64,000 nucleotides of DNA from Acanthococcus lagerstroemiae (taxonomy: Eukaryota > Arthropoda > Insecta > Hemiptera > Eriococcidae): the NCBI GenBank assembly GCA_031841125.1, contig CM063110.1, positions 57,697,946-57,761,945 of the forward strand. The letters are read 5' to 3'. The notes beneath the pieces are model-generated. The model was given only the letters and a program-made list of their open reading frames with translations. It did no database searches and was not told the origin of the DNA. A program made the position numbers and the translations under genes. Within the stretch, counting starts at the first letter, position 1. The number at the start of each line of letters is the position of its first letter. Positions 31,430-42,793 of the stretch are shown in pieces.

Positions 31430-33290
31430 AAGGTGGGGGAAAATGACTTCAATGTGGATTCAGCGATGTAACAACTTATCGTGGCGATACAATATTTGTA
31501 AATTGCATTATTAGAATTCACTAAGCTTAATGGGTGGAGGATTGAAGGCAGAAATCACAAAAATGGATAAGAGTGGTACAAAGAAAAAAAAAGTTTTAAT
31601 CTAAATTCGATTAACGATGCAAAATTGAAATATTAGAGCCCTTCAATTCCGGAAAAACAGCCTGAAAATGAACTCTAAATCCACATAACGATATAAAACA
31701 TTTCTAAAATCAATTCCCAGGTATTACCCCTCTATGGAGTTCGAGGAATGGCCATTAGGGGGAACATAATTTCAAACCTCTAAGGAAACCAAATTTCAAT
31801 CTAAACTCGGTTAATTGAGTATAAATTGAAATCTACACATTTCATGGGGTTTGAGGGGTAAGGGTTACAAGAAACAACCTTAAAAATGGATTCAGCGACC
31901 TTAAAACCCTGTTGGTGAAATAAAATATGCTGAAAATTGAAATTGTAATATTTTGAAACCACCTGTCGAGCTCAAGAGGCGGGAGTTAGGGGGAGAATGA
32001 ATAACAAAGAAATAATAATTAACAGTCGTAGGCTCAACAACTTCAGATTCGCAGATGATGTAGTAATAATTTTGAGCGGCCTAGATGAACTATTAAGCGT
32101 GATCATGGATTTGAAAGAGGTAAGGTGAGCAGCGGGTCTGGAAATCAACTTTCAAAAATCAAAAATTCTGTCAAGCAATCTTCGTGATGAGAGGGTACAT
32201 TTTGGAGACATGGAGATGGAAATTGTAAACGATGTAATTTACCTTGGTCAGCTAATATCTTTTGAAAACAAGACAGAGAATGAAATGGACAGAAGAGTCT
32301 CATTAGGTTGGAAGAAATTTTGGTCGCTGAAGAAAATTTTGAAGGGTCCCTTTAGACTAAATCATAAAAGCCATGTCTTTAACAGCTGCGTGCTTCCCAC
32401 AATTACGTATGGCGCGCAGTCCTGGACTTTAGCCAACAAAATTGAAAATAAAATAATAGCAACACAAAATGCGATGGAGTACTTGATTTTGGGAGTTAAA
32501 AAAAGAGACCAAATGAAAGTAGTTAAAGTTAAAAAATCACTGAACAGAAATCGCGAGCTTCTAGAAGAAATAAGAGCGAAAATTTCGGATTGTGCAGGAC
32601 ATATGGCCAGAATGAAAAAAACAGATAGGCAAAGGAGGTAAACAGTTGAACCACAAACAATAAAAGATCATCGGGTAGACAGAAGGCGAGATGGAGGGAC
32701 TCGATAGCAAATTTTATGTTTAATAATCATTTCGAAAATGTAGTACAGTACCGTAAAGAATGGCAGAGGTTGAGGGAGGCCTTCACTCTAAAAAAGTGCC
32801 TTTAGGCATTTTTAGTATTAGCTCTTATTTGTGGTGGTATTTGTTATTGTTATAAGTATGTAAACATAGCTTGGAATCAAAAAGGCTTTTGAATTGAATT
32901 GAATCATAAAAATGGATTTAAAGATCCAAAAAACGGCCAGAGTGATAGAACATACGTCGGAAATTAAAATATGCACATCTGAACCCCCTATGAAGCACGA
33001 GAGGCAGGAATTGAGAAGAAAACAGTCTTAAAAATGGATTCAGCAACCTGAACCCCCCCCCCCCTTGATATAAGATACCTCTTAAAATGAAAGTTCCATA
33101 TTTCAGTCCCCTGTGGAGCACGAGAGGTGGGAATTAGGAGGAAAATAGTATCAGAAATGGGTTCAGTAGCCTGAAAATCTCCTTCGCGATGTCAATTTAA
33201 CTGGAAATTGACCATTTAGATTTCAACGCCCTTGTGGAACTCGGGGGACGGAGATTTGGGGAAAATGACCTCAAAGATGGATATCGATAC
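31430..33290 (+). repeat. Diverged tandem array, about 125-bp unit, split by an RTE remnant
   Basis: The word AAAAATGGATTCAGCGACCT and variants recur at about 31454, 31890, 32908, 33032, 33158 and 33273. Each is followed by a TTGAAA-type stretch, then by GTGGAGCTCGAGAGGTGGGA variants and TTAGGGGGAAAATGA. Spacing to the right of the inserted LINE is 115-126 bases. Joining the left part at about 32001 to the right part at about 32905 restores one unit, showing that the LINE landed inside the array. It looks satellite-like. No coding role was seen. Confidence 0.75.
32003..32904 (+). mobile_element. Decayed 5'-truncated RTE-type LINE, reverse transcriptase end
   Basis: It starts inside the reverse transcriptase with LNNFRFADDVVII (the FADD catalytic motif). 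A stop follows in KEVR*AAG, then an open frame (32210-32641) reading YLGQLISFENK, TYGAQSWTL and CAGHMARMKK. After a shift near 32640 the frame RQKARWRDSIANF and EWQRLREAF gives the family C-terminus. The 3' end is a GAATT repeat tail at about 32890-32904. It is related to but clearly older than the intact element at 25784-28967. Confidence 0.85.
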
Positions 33291-33301
33291 AATCCACTTC
33301 T

Positions 33302-33316
33302 ACGGTCTACATGCGG
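33302..33316. repeat. 15-bp target-site duplication, left copy
   Basis: ACGGTCTACATGCGG is identical to 33723-33737 and brackets the LINE tail between them. Confidence 0.85.
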
Positions 33317-33722
33317 GGACGCCCCCAGTAAGTATGCCAAGTTCCTATTAGGGCTGGACAGGAAACATGCAAGGATCATGGTCGGACTACTAATCGGTCA
33401 TGGGGCCACAAAACACATGTGATATAAAACAGGAGTGGTAAGAAGCGGCTCCTGTAGGTACTGTGGAGAAAAGGAAGAAACCTTGATTCATATCATACGT
33501 CAATGCCCAGCAATAGCCGGGACAAGACGCGAAGCATTGAGACTAGAGTATCCAACACCCAGTGAAGTCAAAGGCATAGAGCTAAGTAAAATTCTCACTT
33601 TGGCGATAAAAGTAAGGCTACTGAGCTGATCCTTAACAGCAACCTCAGGAATAGTGCAATAGACTGCAAAGTCTGAGCACTCGGCGCATACAGCGCCACC
33701 TCACACATAAATGAATGAATGA
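33317..33722 (+). mobile_element. 5'-truncated R1/LOA-type LINE tail, 406 bp
   Basis: The left part encodes GDAPSKYAKFLLGL and ARIMVGLLIGHG, homologous to the RNase H-bearing fragment at 20750-21649. After a stop at 33420 the frame 33435-33629 gives a zinc-binding C-terminus, CRYCGEKEETLIHIIRQCP, with Cys/Cys/His/Cys spacing typical of the C-terminal domain of such LINEs. It ends in an ATGA repeat (about 33708-33722). Perfect 15-bp flanking duplications show a true target-primed insertion that stopped early. It lies about 1.3 kb upstream of the kekkon-family start codon. Confidence 0.9.
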
Positions 33723-33737
33723 ACGGTCTACATGCGG
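33723..33737. repeat. 15-bp target-site duplication, right copy
   Basis: ACGGTCTACATGCGG here follows the ATGA tail directly. Confidence 0.85.
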
Positions 33738-35010
33738 TCCTCACGCTTCCGGAGAATCATTTCGATCATAATTTTTCCACAACAGACCACTGTACAGCGC
33801 TGGTAGATGGAGAGCGGAACACAGATGCTCGAGATCAACGTCATCCTCCGTAATAATTTGAAGCCCTCGGGGCACGCATTCCCCTCGGCCAATTTGGCCT
33901 CGTTAACGGCGATCCGACTATACGAGTTCTTCGAACGAAAAATGATTAAAAAACTGAGCCGGTACGCGTCTGCTGCATCGACGCAACGGGGACGGCACGC
34001 GGACATCGAGATGTCGATAAGTGCAATTTTCGTCAACGTCTCGCCCTCGACCCTCGATCACCATTTCGCGTACGAACGACCCTTTACTTTGTTCCGTACA
34101 GCATCGGCGGTCCACATTAAAATAATTTCTAAAAAAAAACTGTCGCCCGTTTCTGCGCGACGAATTCGACGACGATTTTTGGCATCCCTGCGTCCGTCCT
34201 CATCGCCCTCGCCGCCGTCCCACCGCACTCACTCGTGTATTTTCGCGCCACCCGATAGTTATTTCCAAAAACTGTTCCAAATAACCACCCGCCGAGCGCC
34301 AAAAGAGCGAGACAGGCGAGCGCGGTGAACGACGCGGCGTGTCCCGATCTTCGTTCGTAGTTTGTCGGGCTGCCGTCGGGCGGCGCCAGCGACGGTCGTC
34401 CGCGCAAGAGCCCCTCGAAGATCGCGAGCACGCTAATTCTCTCTTAACAGTTTCCTTCCACTTCGATACGATGTGTTAACGTGCCTCGGTCGAGCAGATC
34501 GGATGTCGGTGACTCGTTCTCTCGTTCTCGTTCATTCCTTTTTCGCTTCGCGTTCGACATTTCAAATGAGAAAAGTTCGATGACTTAGTGAAAAGATAAA
34601 AAAAAAAAAGTTACATACACTTCAACTTTCTTCATTTTTTTCCGAGTGCGCCCGCATTTCGTTTTGTTGTTTTTTTCCCCCTCACTTTTACTCGTCAAAT
34701 TTTTGTTTTCCAACTCGACCTCTGCGTTTTCTCTTCGCTAATTCGTCGTATTTTTTGTGCCGCGTCGTTCCGGCGTTTTCGTTTTTCCTTCTGGAAAATT
34801 CTGTTTTTTTCGCGCGATTAATGCGTGCCCCCGAAATCAGTGCGTTCAGTTCGCATAAGCGTGTAGTTTCGCGACAGTGTTGGCCGCAGTGTGGTGCTCG
34901 TTCTTCTGGTGCAGTGCGCCCCCAAACGTGCTATGCGAAAATCCCGGTGCGGTGGTGATTAGTTCGCTCTTCTCTTCGAATTGCATTAATCGCGCGCGCT
35001 TCCGCCAAAT
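33738..35010 (+). promoter_or_regulatory. CpG-rich upstream region and leader of the kekkon-family gene
   Basis: Composition changes sharply here from AT-rich to CG-rich, with many CG dinucleotides, and continues so into the coding region. Open frames such as 33807-34328 have no known domain and probably reflect composition. Initiator-like words (ATCAGTG at about 34836, TTCAGTTCG at about 34845) would give a leader of roughly 165 bases, but no TATA box is evident and the transcription start is not resolved. An in-frame TAA at 34987-34989 precedes the start codon and fixes the choice of ATG at 35011. A leader intron cannot be excluded. Confidence 0.4.
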
Positions 35011-37077
35011 ATGCGTTCGCTGGGTTCGTTCGCGCGACCGTGCGTCCTCGTGGTCGCGTTGTTGTTGTGCGCGCTCGGCGTCGCCGCCGGCAGCGGCTTC
35101 TGCCCGACCGTCTGCACCTGCAAGTGGAAGAGCGGCAAGCAGAGTGTCGAGTGCAACGACAAAGGCCTGATCGCCATACCGGAGGGCATCGATCCGGAAA
35201 CGCAGCTGCTCGACATGTCCAACAACAATCTGCAGACGCTGCCCAAGGAGACGTTCGTGCGGGCCGCCCTATTCGATCTGCAGAAGGTCTACCTGCGCAA
35301 CTGTCGCATCGGCCAGATCGACGACCGCGCGCTGCGCGGCCTCTCCAACGTCGTCGACCTGGACCTGTCGCGCAACCTGCTCACCTCGGTGCCGACCTCC
35401 ATCTTCGAAGACGTGCCCAACCTGCGCAACCTGTCGCTGGCGCACAACCCCATCCAAAAGGTGGACGCGGCCGCCTTCCGCCACGTAACCGCGCTCACCA
35501 AACTCGACCTCTCGCACTGCCAGATCACGACGATCGCGTCCACCGCCTTCGAGGGTGTCGAGTATCTCGAGCTGCTGCGGCTCAACGGCAACAAGCTGAG
35601 CGAGCTTAAACTGAAAACCGTCGATACGCTGAGCGGGCTGCACGGTATCGAGCTGCACGACAACCCGTGGTACTGCGACTGCAGCCTGCGCACGCTCAAG
35701 CTGTGGCTCACCGAGCGCAAGGTGCCGTACGCCATCGAGCCGGTCTGCAATGGCGGCCCCAGCCGCATCCAAAACCGCTCGTTCAACCACCTGCACGCCG
35801 ACGACTTCGCCTGCAAGCCAGAGATGAAGACCAAGCCGGACAATCGTTACATCGAGAGCACGGCCGGCGATAACGCTACCATCCTGTGTCGGGTCGAGTC
35901 GGTGCCAAAAGCCAACATTAGCTGGTTTTGGAACGGCAAACAGCTGTCCAACAACACCTCCTTCAGTCCGTTCCAGCGCATCGTCATCCTGGAGTCGGGC
36001 GATACCGAAAAGCGCAGCACGCTCACGCTCACCAACGCCCAGGAGACGGACTCTAGTCAATTCTACTGCTTCGCCGAGAACCAGGCGGGCACCGCCGAAG
36101 CCAATTTCACGTTGCGCGTCGTGCACCGGCTGGCCGGCTTCGCCATGTTCGGCCAGAACCACGTGGCCAGCATCAGTCTGGCGCTGATCGTGCTCATCGT
36201 CACCATACTGGGCGTCATCGTGTACCTGCTATTCCGCATCCGCAAAATGCCGTCGGCCCGCAAAGTCAAACACGTGGCCGGCGGCGTGGCACGCGTTGGC
36301 CGCGGCGACGACGTCATTCCGAACGGCACGATACACGCGGCCGGCGACAGCAAGTCATTCACCATCGAGCCGACCCTCGACGTGAAGCGGACGTACGCGA
36401 CCAGCCCGTCCGCGTTGTACGCGAGCCGCGACGACCCGCAAACGCTACCACGAGTCACCGGCATCGCGTACAGCACCATGTTCGAGGACGGCGGCCGCGC
36501 CGGCCGTCCGGACCCGCGAGGCGGCTACCAGCACGCGCAGACGTCCAATCCGGACCTGATCGCCGACACCAGGTACCAGGAGGACGTCGTGTCGCAGCAC
36601 GCCGGCAGCGGCGAATACGCGAGCGCCGGCGACATCTTCTACCCATCTAGTCTGTGGAGCCAGAACGAGCTACAGAAGATGTTCCGCGCCGGCGGCGACT
36701 CCGTCGCCGACTTCCGGGTGGACACCGACGACAAGACGCCAATCATCGAGGAGGTCAACTTCTACGACGGCGGCGGCCACCAGCGGGACACGACCGCCAC
36801 CGCCAGCGAGCACCTCAGGTACCACCAGCTCCGTCGACCGCTCAAAGACTGCGAGTTCCCGACCACTTCTAGTCCAGCCGAGTCCGTTGGCTCGGCGGCG
36901 GCGGCGACGCCGTCGTCGACGGCGACCGCCGCCTACGGCCCGCCGAACGACGCCAAAATTATGCGGGTGTGGCAGAAGGGCGTCCACGTGCTGCCTCCGG
37001 TAACCGCCTTGAAGCGGGTGCTGAATCGCAGTTCGCCCGACGAAGGTTACCAGGAAGGTTGTGGAACGGACGTGTAA
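35011..37077 (+). CDS. kek: Kekkon-family transmembrane protein (LRR + Ig), single coding exon
   Basis: The 688-residue frame encodes a type I membrane protein. A signal peptide of about 27 residues (ALLLCALGVAAG) comes first. Then come a Cys-capped N-terminal LRR flank starting FCPTVCTC at residue 30, and about six leucine-rich repeats (residues 55-215). The C-terminal flank has Cys222, Cys224, Cys246 and Cys268. One Ig domain has Cys293, Trp305 and Cys353. A hydrophobic span lies at about 387-408, followed by a 280-residue cytoplasmic tail ending in TDV, which fits a PDZ-binding motif. The order LRR-Ig-TM with this flank is the kekkon family. Drosophila members modulate EGFR, BMP or neurotrophin-Toll signalling at the cell surface. 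Which paralogue this is I cannot settle. The nearest in memory are kek5-like or those labelled LRRC24-like. ATG 35011 is the first after an in-frame stop. The coding region is uninterrupted and very GC-rich against an AT-rich window. Confidence 0.93.
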   Translation: MRSLGSFARPCVLVVALLLCALGVAAGSGFCPTVCTCKWKSGKQSVECNDKGLIAIPEGIDPETQLLDMSNNNLQTLPKETFVRAALFDLQKVYLRNCRIGQIDDRALRGLSNVVDLDLSRNLLTSVPTSIFEDVPNLRNLSLAHNPIQKVDAAAFRHVTALTKLDLSHCQITTIASTAFEGVEYLELLRLNGNKLSELKLKTVDTLSGLHGIELHDNPWYCDCSLRTLKLWLTERKVPYAIEPVCNGGPSRIQNRSFNHLHADDFACKPEMKTKPDNRYIESTAGDNATILCRVESVPKANISWFWNGKQLSNNTSFSPFQRIVILESGDTEKRSTLTLTNAQETDSSQFYCFAENQAGTAEANFTLRVVHRLAGFAMFGQNHVASISLALIVLIVTILGVIVYLLFRIRKMPSARKVKHVAGGVARVGRGDDVIPNGTIHAAGDSKSFTIEPTLDVKRTYATSPSALYASRDDPQTLPRVTGIAYSTMFEDGGRAGRPDPRGGYQHAQTSNPDLIADTRYQEDVVSQHAGSGEYASAGDIFYPSSLWSQNELQKMFRAGGDSVADFRVDTDDKTPIIEEVNFYDGGGHQRDTTATASEHLRYHQLRRPLKDCEFPTTSSPAESVGSAAAATPSSTATAAYGPPNDAKIMRVWQKGVHVLPPVTALKRVLNRSSPDEGYQEGCGTDV

Positions 37078-37840
37078 AACTGTATGTAATTTTTTTCTCC
37101 TCGACAAAAGCATAATTACGACTACTGATAACGTTATCATTAATATCGTTCTTTTTTTTTTGGTCTGTTTGTTTTTCGTGTTTTTCCCCTCTTGTTCCAT
37201 TTTTTTACTCGCGTATTCGGTATGTAGTTTGTAAGTCCAGATTCGACGGATGTTTTCTCGAAAGAAGTTTTTTTTACTCGTTTATTTATATTATATGCGT
37301 ATATTTCGAATATACAGGCGTAAATTTTTATTTTAAACCGTGTAAATCGCATTTGATGGAGGTGCTCCGCGTTCGTCGTTCCTGTGGTGCATTTTGAGGT
37401 AGCGTACGAAGCCGTGAAACGACCTTGGGGGCATTCGGTCGGAAAATAGCGTCGAGGCGGGTACCGGTGTGGAGGCATCTCGAGTTGATGAACTTGCGGA
37501 CGTTTTAAACGCCCGCGATTGGCGGTGGCCTGAAGTAAATCCCCTGGGTTTGTAGGTAGGTGGTGTTGAACACTGTGCCATTGATGTACGCAGGATTTGA
37601 GAGGTGTAAGAGTAAGCTATCTACAGCTTAGGTAACGAGGGTCTCGTGAAAATACAGCCGAAACAACCCGAGGTAATCATTTTCGAGTTCGAGGTAATGA
37701 AAGGTTGAATTTTGCACGCATTCGAATTCACAGGCCACTCACGTTTCAATACGTCGATTCACTCTGCCCGGGTTTCCCAGTCGCGTATCCAACATCGAGA
37801 TTTCTATGGTTCAGCAACTTTTCTAAAAATTAAATGAATA
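37078..37840 (+). other. Presumed 3' untranslated region of the kekkon-family gene
   Basis: Sequence turns AT-rich immediately after the TAA at 37075-37077. I saw no AATAAA in the first 700 bases. ATTAAA at 37829-37834 is one possible polyadenylation signal. The true end is unknown. Confidence 0.3.
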
Positions 37841-40800
37841 TCGTCGAGCAGTTTTTTTCCCTCGAATATATAAGCGAGGTATTTCATCCAGCCTCCCACG
37901 ACTTATAAATTAATGTGTTTCTGAAATATCAGTGAAACAATATTACCACAAAATTTAATGTTTAACTAACATCAGAGCGAAATATAATATGGGGAAAAAA
38001 TGATTGTCTGTTTAGTGAAGACTGACTGAATGTCACAGGGCAGTCTGACAATGTAGCTATCAGAGGATGTCAAGTTTGATTCAATCGGTCTTCACAAACA
38101 GTGGCATAAAGCTGAGTATTTTTTTCTCCCTTTTTCATTTCTCTACAAGCTCCGTTTCCAAAGTACGGTCACATTTTTTTATAACTGGGAACAATCACGA
38201 TGTCTTGTCATTCAAGCACTGATTACTTATGCGTAATATTAACCCTACACTTGGCATATATGGGGTCTTTAGTTTCGGTGATGAAGCTGGAGATAAGTCA
38301 CAGGGTACTCCTCAAGAAGAACGAACCTTCATGTACACTAGAGTGGTTCTTAGCTGCAGATGAAAAATTTTCCGAATAATTTAGTCAGTATAGCAATCTT
38401 GCATTTAACTGTTCAGAATACAACGATACTCTCTCGAAAATTCCATTCGTTCCGATTATATTGATTCGTTCCCGCAAGTGGCTTGCTGTTGGTATCAGGA
38501 ACAAATTTTTAAGTTTTCAGTCCTAACAAACAATCAAACCGTCTTAACGCAAAAACATTTCCTTAGTGGAACTACATCAATTTTGCATGAATTTGATTGG
38601 TACTAATTTCTAGCGCAATCCAGGGATATCCCGAAAATGGTACCTCTGATATCGTGGTATTCAAAAATTTTCGATGGTCCAAGTATAATGTTCAATACAT
38701 TTATAAATTACCATAAATAAGTAACAATTCAGCTTGTATTTTCGGACTTACGAATAAAAAATCAGTAAAGAGATGCAGTAGCCCAAATTAGGATGGTCAC
38801 TTACGTCTCCTGGGAGAGGGGAAGGGTGTTATAAGTGAAAGTTCTGTGGGTGAAATGATAGCGGATCAACGGATCAACAAAATTTTGGTAAATTTTAATT
38901 TGACAAGAAAAAAAGTGTCGAGCCAAAATTTTGCTCCAATTTCAACTTGCCAGACAAAATAAATGAATGAATAAATGAAAGGGGGTTGGATCCAAATTTT
39001 GCCCGAACTGTGAGAAAATAAATAAATAAATAGAAAAGGTCTCGAGTCTTAAATGTAATTTTACAAGCTATAAACCTTAAATTTGTCCTTGACAGTGGAA
39101 AGGATGTTATATCCACCTTATTTACATCGTAGAAAGACAGTGTGCCCGTCAAAGTTGAAAACTAGAAACAGGGGACTACAGAGGGACCTTAAAGATTCAG
39201 TTTCTGATTTCGGCGAACTTTTCCGAGTGTAGCACTACCGATTTCCATCAACTTTCACAAGAAAATTCGTTACTTTTACTTCGGAAAAATTCTTATTTTT
39301 CAAGTTTTCGGGAGACTTTCGAGGAACATTCTTTAAAATGAGGGTTTTGAGACGACTTGAGGGACCGGTAGACTCGGGAGGATTAAATATGTCGGACATT
39401 TAATTTACTAGAACTATTCCGGCGTTAATGTTAATATGATGCGAAGAAACCAAATTCGGTTTCTGTACCAACATGAGGTCTCTTATTGTCTCGCTGTACA
39501 CCTTAATATCACTGAAGGGGTGAAATTTTCGAGCTATTGTGTCCATAGAAAAAAAATGCAGCCGAGTTGGCTACGAAATTTATAAGGTCTGGACTCGAGG
39601 ATTCCATGGTGAATACATACAACCGACTCCAGAAATTAAAGGGGTACAAAGCTCCAAAAATCAAAAAATAGTGATTGCACTTGGGATTATTGGTCGATTT
39701 TTAATCTGAAAATATTTTTAAAGGATGTAGTGGGTAGTACATTAAAAATGTCGGCAGAACGTACGTAACTGTTTATTACCTATTCTCAATATTTGAGGGG
39801 CTAAATAAGCTTAAAAACTCCTGTAATTAATGGATTTTGCAGCCATTTTAATACGTACTAAGATCAGACCACAAACGGCGACTCAATTTTCTATTCTCAA
39901 AGTGCTTTCCAAGATGTTGAAAAGTTATGGAAGTATATTTTACTAAACAAAATTCCGCGCCAATATTTTAGAATTTCACCGAATAACTTCTTATTTAAAA
40001 CTTCGAGATCAGATCGAGCATCTAATTAATATTTTTTCAACACGTTTCAAAGGGTGTTGAAGCGGATGATACTCCGGAAATGCAACAAAACTATGAACCC
40101 TCCTCTGAATTCATGGGACTAAAAATTTTCCCCATATTTTACACGACTCGAATTTTTGAGCTTGTGCGCCCGTTTCGATATTGAGGTTAAAGATAAATAG
40201 TGATTTCACTTTCTGTTACATTTTTCATGCACAATCCACCATAGCTCGCTGAAATATTCTCAAAACAAAAATTTTGTGTCAAATTCATTTTCACAATGAC
40301 TCATTTTTCGGACTTTATAACCGTATAACGATTTCAGTTTTAAGGATATGCCATACGTTATGTACAACACATGAAGTTTTTCGTTTTCCTCAACGAGTAC
40401 TATAACATTTTTCCGGTTTCGGATTCGAATCACCGAAATTCTTCTTGTCACCCAAAACACTTTTCTCGATGTTCTCTCAGCTCAGTCAGGAAGAACTGGA
40501 TGTTTTTTGGAATTTTCATTCTGGATGTTGAAAAAAAAAAAAAAAAGCTGCTTCGATTAAATGCTTACAAAATTCGAAAAATTTCCAGACGTCTTGGCGA
40601 AGCTTTTCCTACTTCATATATGAACCGAAAAATCTGATACCGGCGGAAGTTTACTTTTCCAGGTCCTACAGTTAGACTTCTCAACATTGTTCCTCACGGA
40701 AAAGACACACAGTTTTCATTTTTTTTTTTTTTAATGGAAAAATATTAATTTTTTTTTTTAAATAAAAGCTGGCATTCCCCGAGAAAAATTAGAAAAATAT

Positions 40801-42534
40801 AGACGTCGGTTCACTAGCTATTTATTTCTTGACCGTTTGTTAATTGAAATTTCATATCAGTATCCTCTATTAGAGGGTTTCAACCGAGCAAGATGAAAGT
40901 TCGAAAATTAGTTCTCCCAAATCGGTCACATCCAACTAGCGAACAATTTTCCTGAACTAATGGCAGCATACAGTGACAGGCGTGGGTTGCAACTCGTCAA
41001 ATGGACTACACTGAATTTTGGTTTCCAAGTCCTTTATAGTTCGCAAATAACTTGTCATTTTCTTGTATACTCCGTTTTCCGTATGGCTCTTCGCTCATGC
41101 ACGAACTGGTATCCACCCTTTTAGCTTTTACAACTTCCCACAAGGGGGACTACTTATCCGAAATTAAATCTTTCCGAACTTCGATCGCGTTTAAGTAACA
41201 ACTCGGTGGGGCTCCCTTTCGGAACAAAATAGTTTTCTTCTCCGTCAAAGCCCGTTTTACGCACGCACATCTTTTATACTGCTCGATATTTTTTTTTCAC
41301 CCATCTGTACAACAAAGCGAGCATACACCTTTTCCCTTTTAAAATACACCAACAAAAGTAAAAATTTACAGCAGCTTAAGTGTTGTCATTCATCCGAGAC
41401 GAATTTCTTTTTAATTAATACTCTTGTAATTATTCCCGCGCTTCCTCACTGCACAAGGTGTATCTCTCCCAGCAAAAGCGCACCTACGTAAAGTCCCACT
41501 CTCGATCTATTTTTTAGAAAACAAAAATACGTCTTCCCGAAACTGGATCAATAATAATCTTTCGAAAGACGCTACACCATTCACATTCAGCTGAAAGAAA
41601 GGTATATACCTTAAAGCTTTTTAAGTATCGAAAACGAATCTGAATTCCAATATTCTTTGTTCCCATATAATTCTACCTTCGTCTGCGTTGCTCCAAAGAG
41701 GAAGGAAAATGTCTCGAGATGTCAAAATATTATTTTTCATCAAATCCTGTTGTAGGAAAATATTCTCTCTCCCGCCACTGTGAAAACGAAAACCATAAAA
41801 ATCCTGCCCACGGCCGAGAAAAGGCGGCACAAGCTCAACTCTAACCGTCTGCCATATTCTCATCCATCAGTAACTGTTCACCATAAACAATGAGCGATTT
41901 ATTTGGAAATATACGTTGTGAGAACAACCGAGTAAGCATTCTCAGGATACTTATCACCATCTAGGTTTAAAAACAGAAACGGCGTCTGAGCCTCGGGCAA
42001 CTATTTTCCCACTGAGCTGACTGAAAATAGCACAAGCGTTTGGTCCCCGCCATATATTTCAAGTAGATGTGTTTTCGTATCAGTAGTGCCACAAAAAGTA
42101 GGACCGTAAGAAATGCTAAATTAATCCAAATAAAATCCAGCGACCTGGGAAGATCAAATGGACGCTAATAACCAAAAGCTAACCAAGTGGCAGAATTTCG
42201 GGGAAAAGTCATTAATACCGTTGGAAAGAGCTCAACGAATTATGTCCAGTGGTATAAATAACTCTTTTTTCGAAATTCTGTCGCCTGATTGGCTTTCGGC
42301 AATCAGCATATAAATAACGCATCACACAGTCGTTATTTTAAAGAATAGAAAACCCAGTAACCCACTCATTTCGCTTCAACTTGACAACAGTCATTGAGAA
42401 AAGCCATGGATGGATCACCCCCCACCAACGAGAAATAACGGGGGAAATTGCCCCGCCAAAAAGCAGTCAATGCAAGAAACAATATTTTACACCGGTTTCC
42501 AAATATCTAGGTTTTCTCTCAGAAAATTCTGTTT
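37841..42534. other. Long AT-rich stretch without a recognised gene
   Basis: There are only short frames without domains on either strand. AAAT/AATG-rich patches lie at about 38958-38980 and 39010-39032, inside a region with the repeated word CCAAAATTTTGC/CCAAATTTTGCC (about 38923 and 38990). A and T runs lie at about 40530-40545 and 40719-40760. It may contain intronic or regulatory sequence of the neighbouring gene. Nothing specific can be supported. Confidence 0.4.
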
Positions 42535-42550
42535 ACTCCCTAATCATGGT
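42535..42550. repeat. 16-bp target-site duplication of the SINE, left copy
   Basis: ACTCCCTAATCATGGT is identical to 42778-42793. Confidence 0.95.
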
Positions 42551-42777
42551 GGGGTCTGGTTGGCCGAGTGGATGGCGCGCAGGTTTCGGAATCCAGAGGT
42601 CCCGGGTTCGAGCCCACGTAGCAACTCGTTACATTTCGACCTAGGCCGGTTTTTCGGCAAGATGAGAAGAGGGCTACGACAGCCTTAACAGCCTCCCCGA
42701 CTTCTCTGAAGTATTGCTCAAAAGGGCGGATTCCAGGGCTCGGGTTGAGAGTAAAATTATAAATTAGAAAAGAGAGG
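42551..42777 (+). mobile_element. Complete tRNA-derived SINE, 227 bp
   Basis: The head is tRNA-like: GTCTGGTTGGCCGAGTGGAT contains an A box and GGTTCGAGCCC at about 42604-42614 a B box for RNA polymerase III. The body continues GCAACTCG, GGCCGGTTTTTCGGC, CCTCCCCGACTTCTCTGAAG and GGGCGGATTCCAGGGCTCGG, and ends in an A-rich tail. Perfect 16-bp duplications flank it, so it is a retrotransposed copy. Pieces of the same family occur at 29884-30000, 51741-51804 and 58528-58627. Mobilisation would depend on a LINE partner. The RTE-type element here is a candidate, but no shared 3' end was seen. Confidence 0.95.
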
Positions 42778-42793
42778 ACTCCCTAATCATGGT
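42778..42793. repeat. 16-bp target-site duplication of the SINE, right copy
   Basis: ACTCCCTAATCATGGT follows the A-rich SINE tail directly and equals 42535-42550. Confidence 0.95.

Noticed and set aside
33807..34328. 173-codon frame upstream of the kekkon-family gene
   Set aside because: It is in a CpG-rich leader where chance frames are long, has no recognisable domain and is rich in Arg and Ser. It overlaps minus-strand frames of similar length.
34836..34851. Transcription start of the kekkon-family gene at TCAGT words
   Set aside because: Initiator words of five bases are too common to assign. Mentioned only as a possibility within the upstream region.
35269..36162. 297-codon minus-strand frame
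   Set aside because: It lies wholly opposite the kekkon-family coding region and arises from GC-rich codon structure. It has no domain. The 189-codon plus-strand frame at 35040-35609 is rejected for the same reason.
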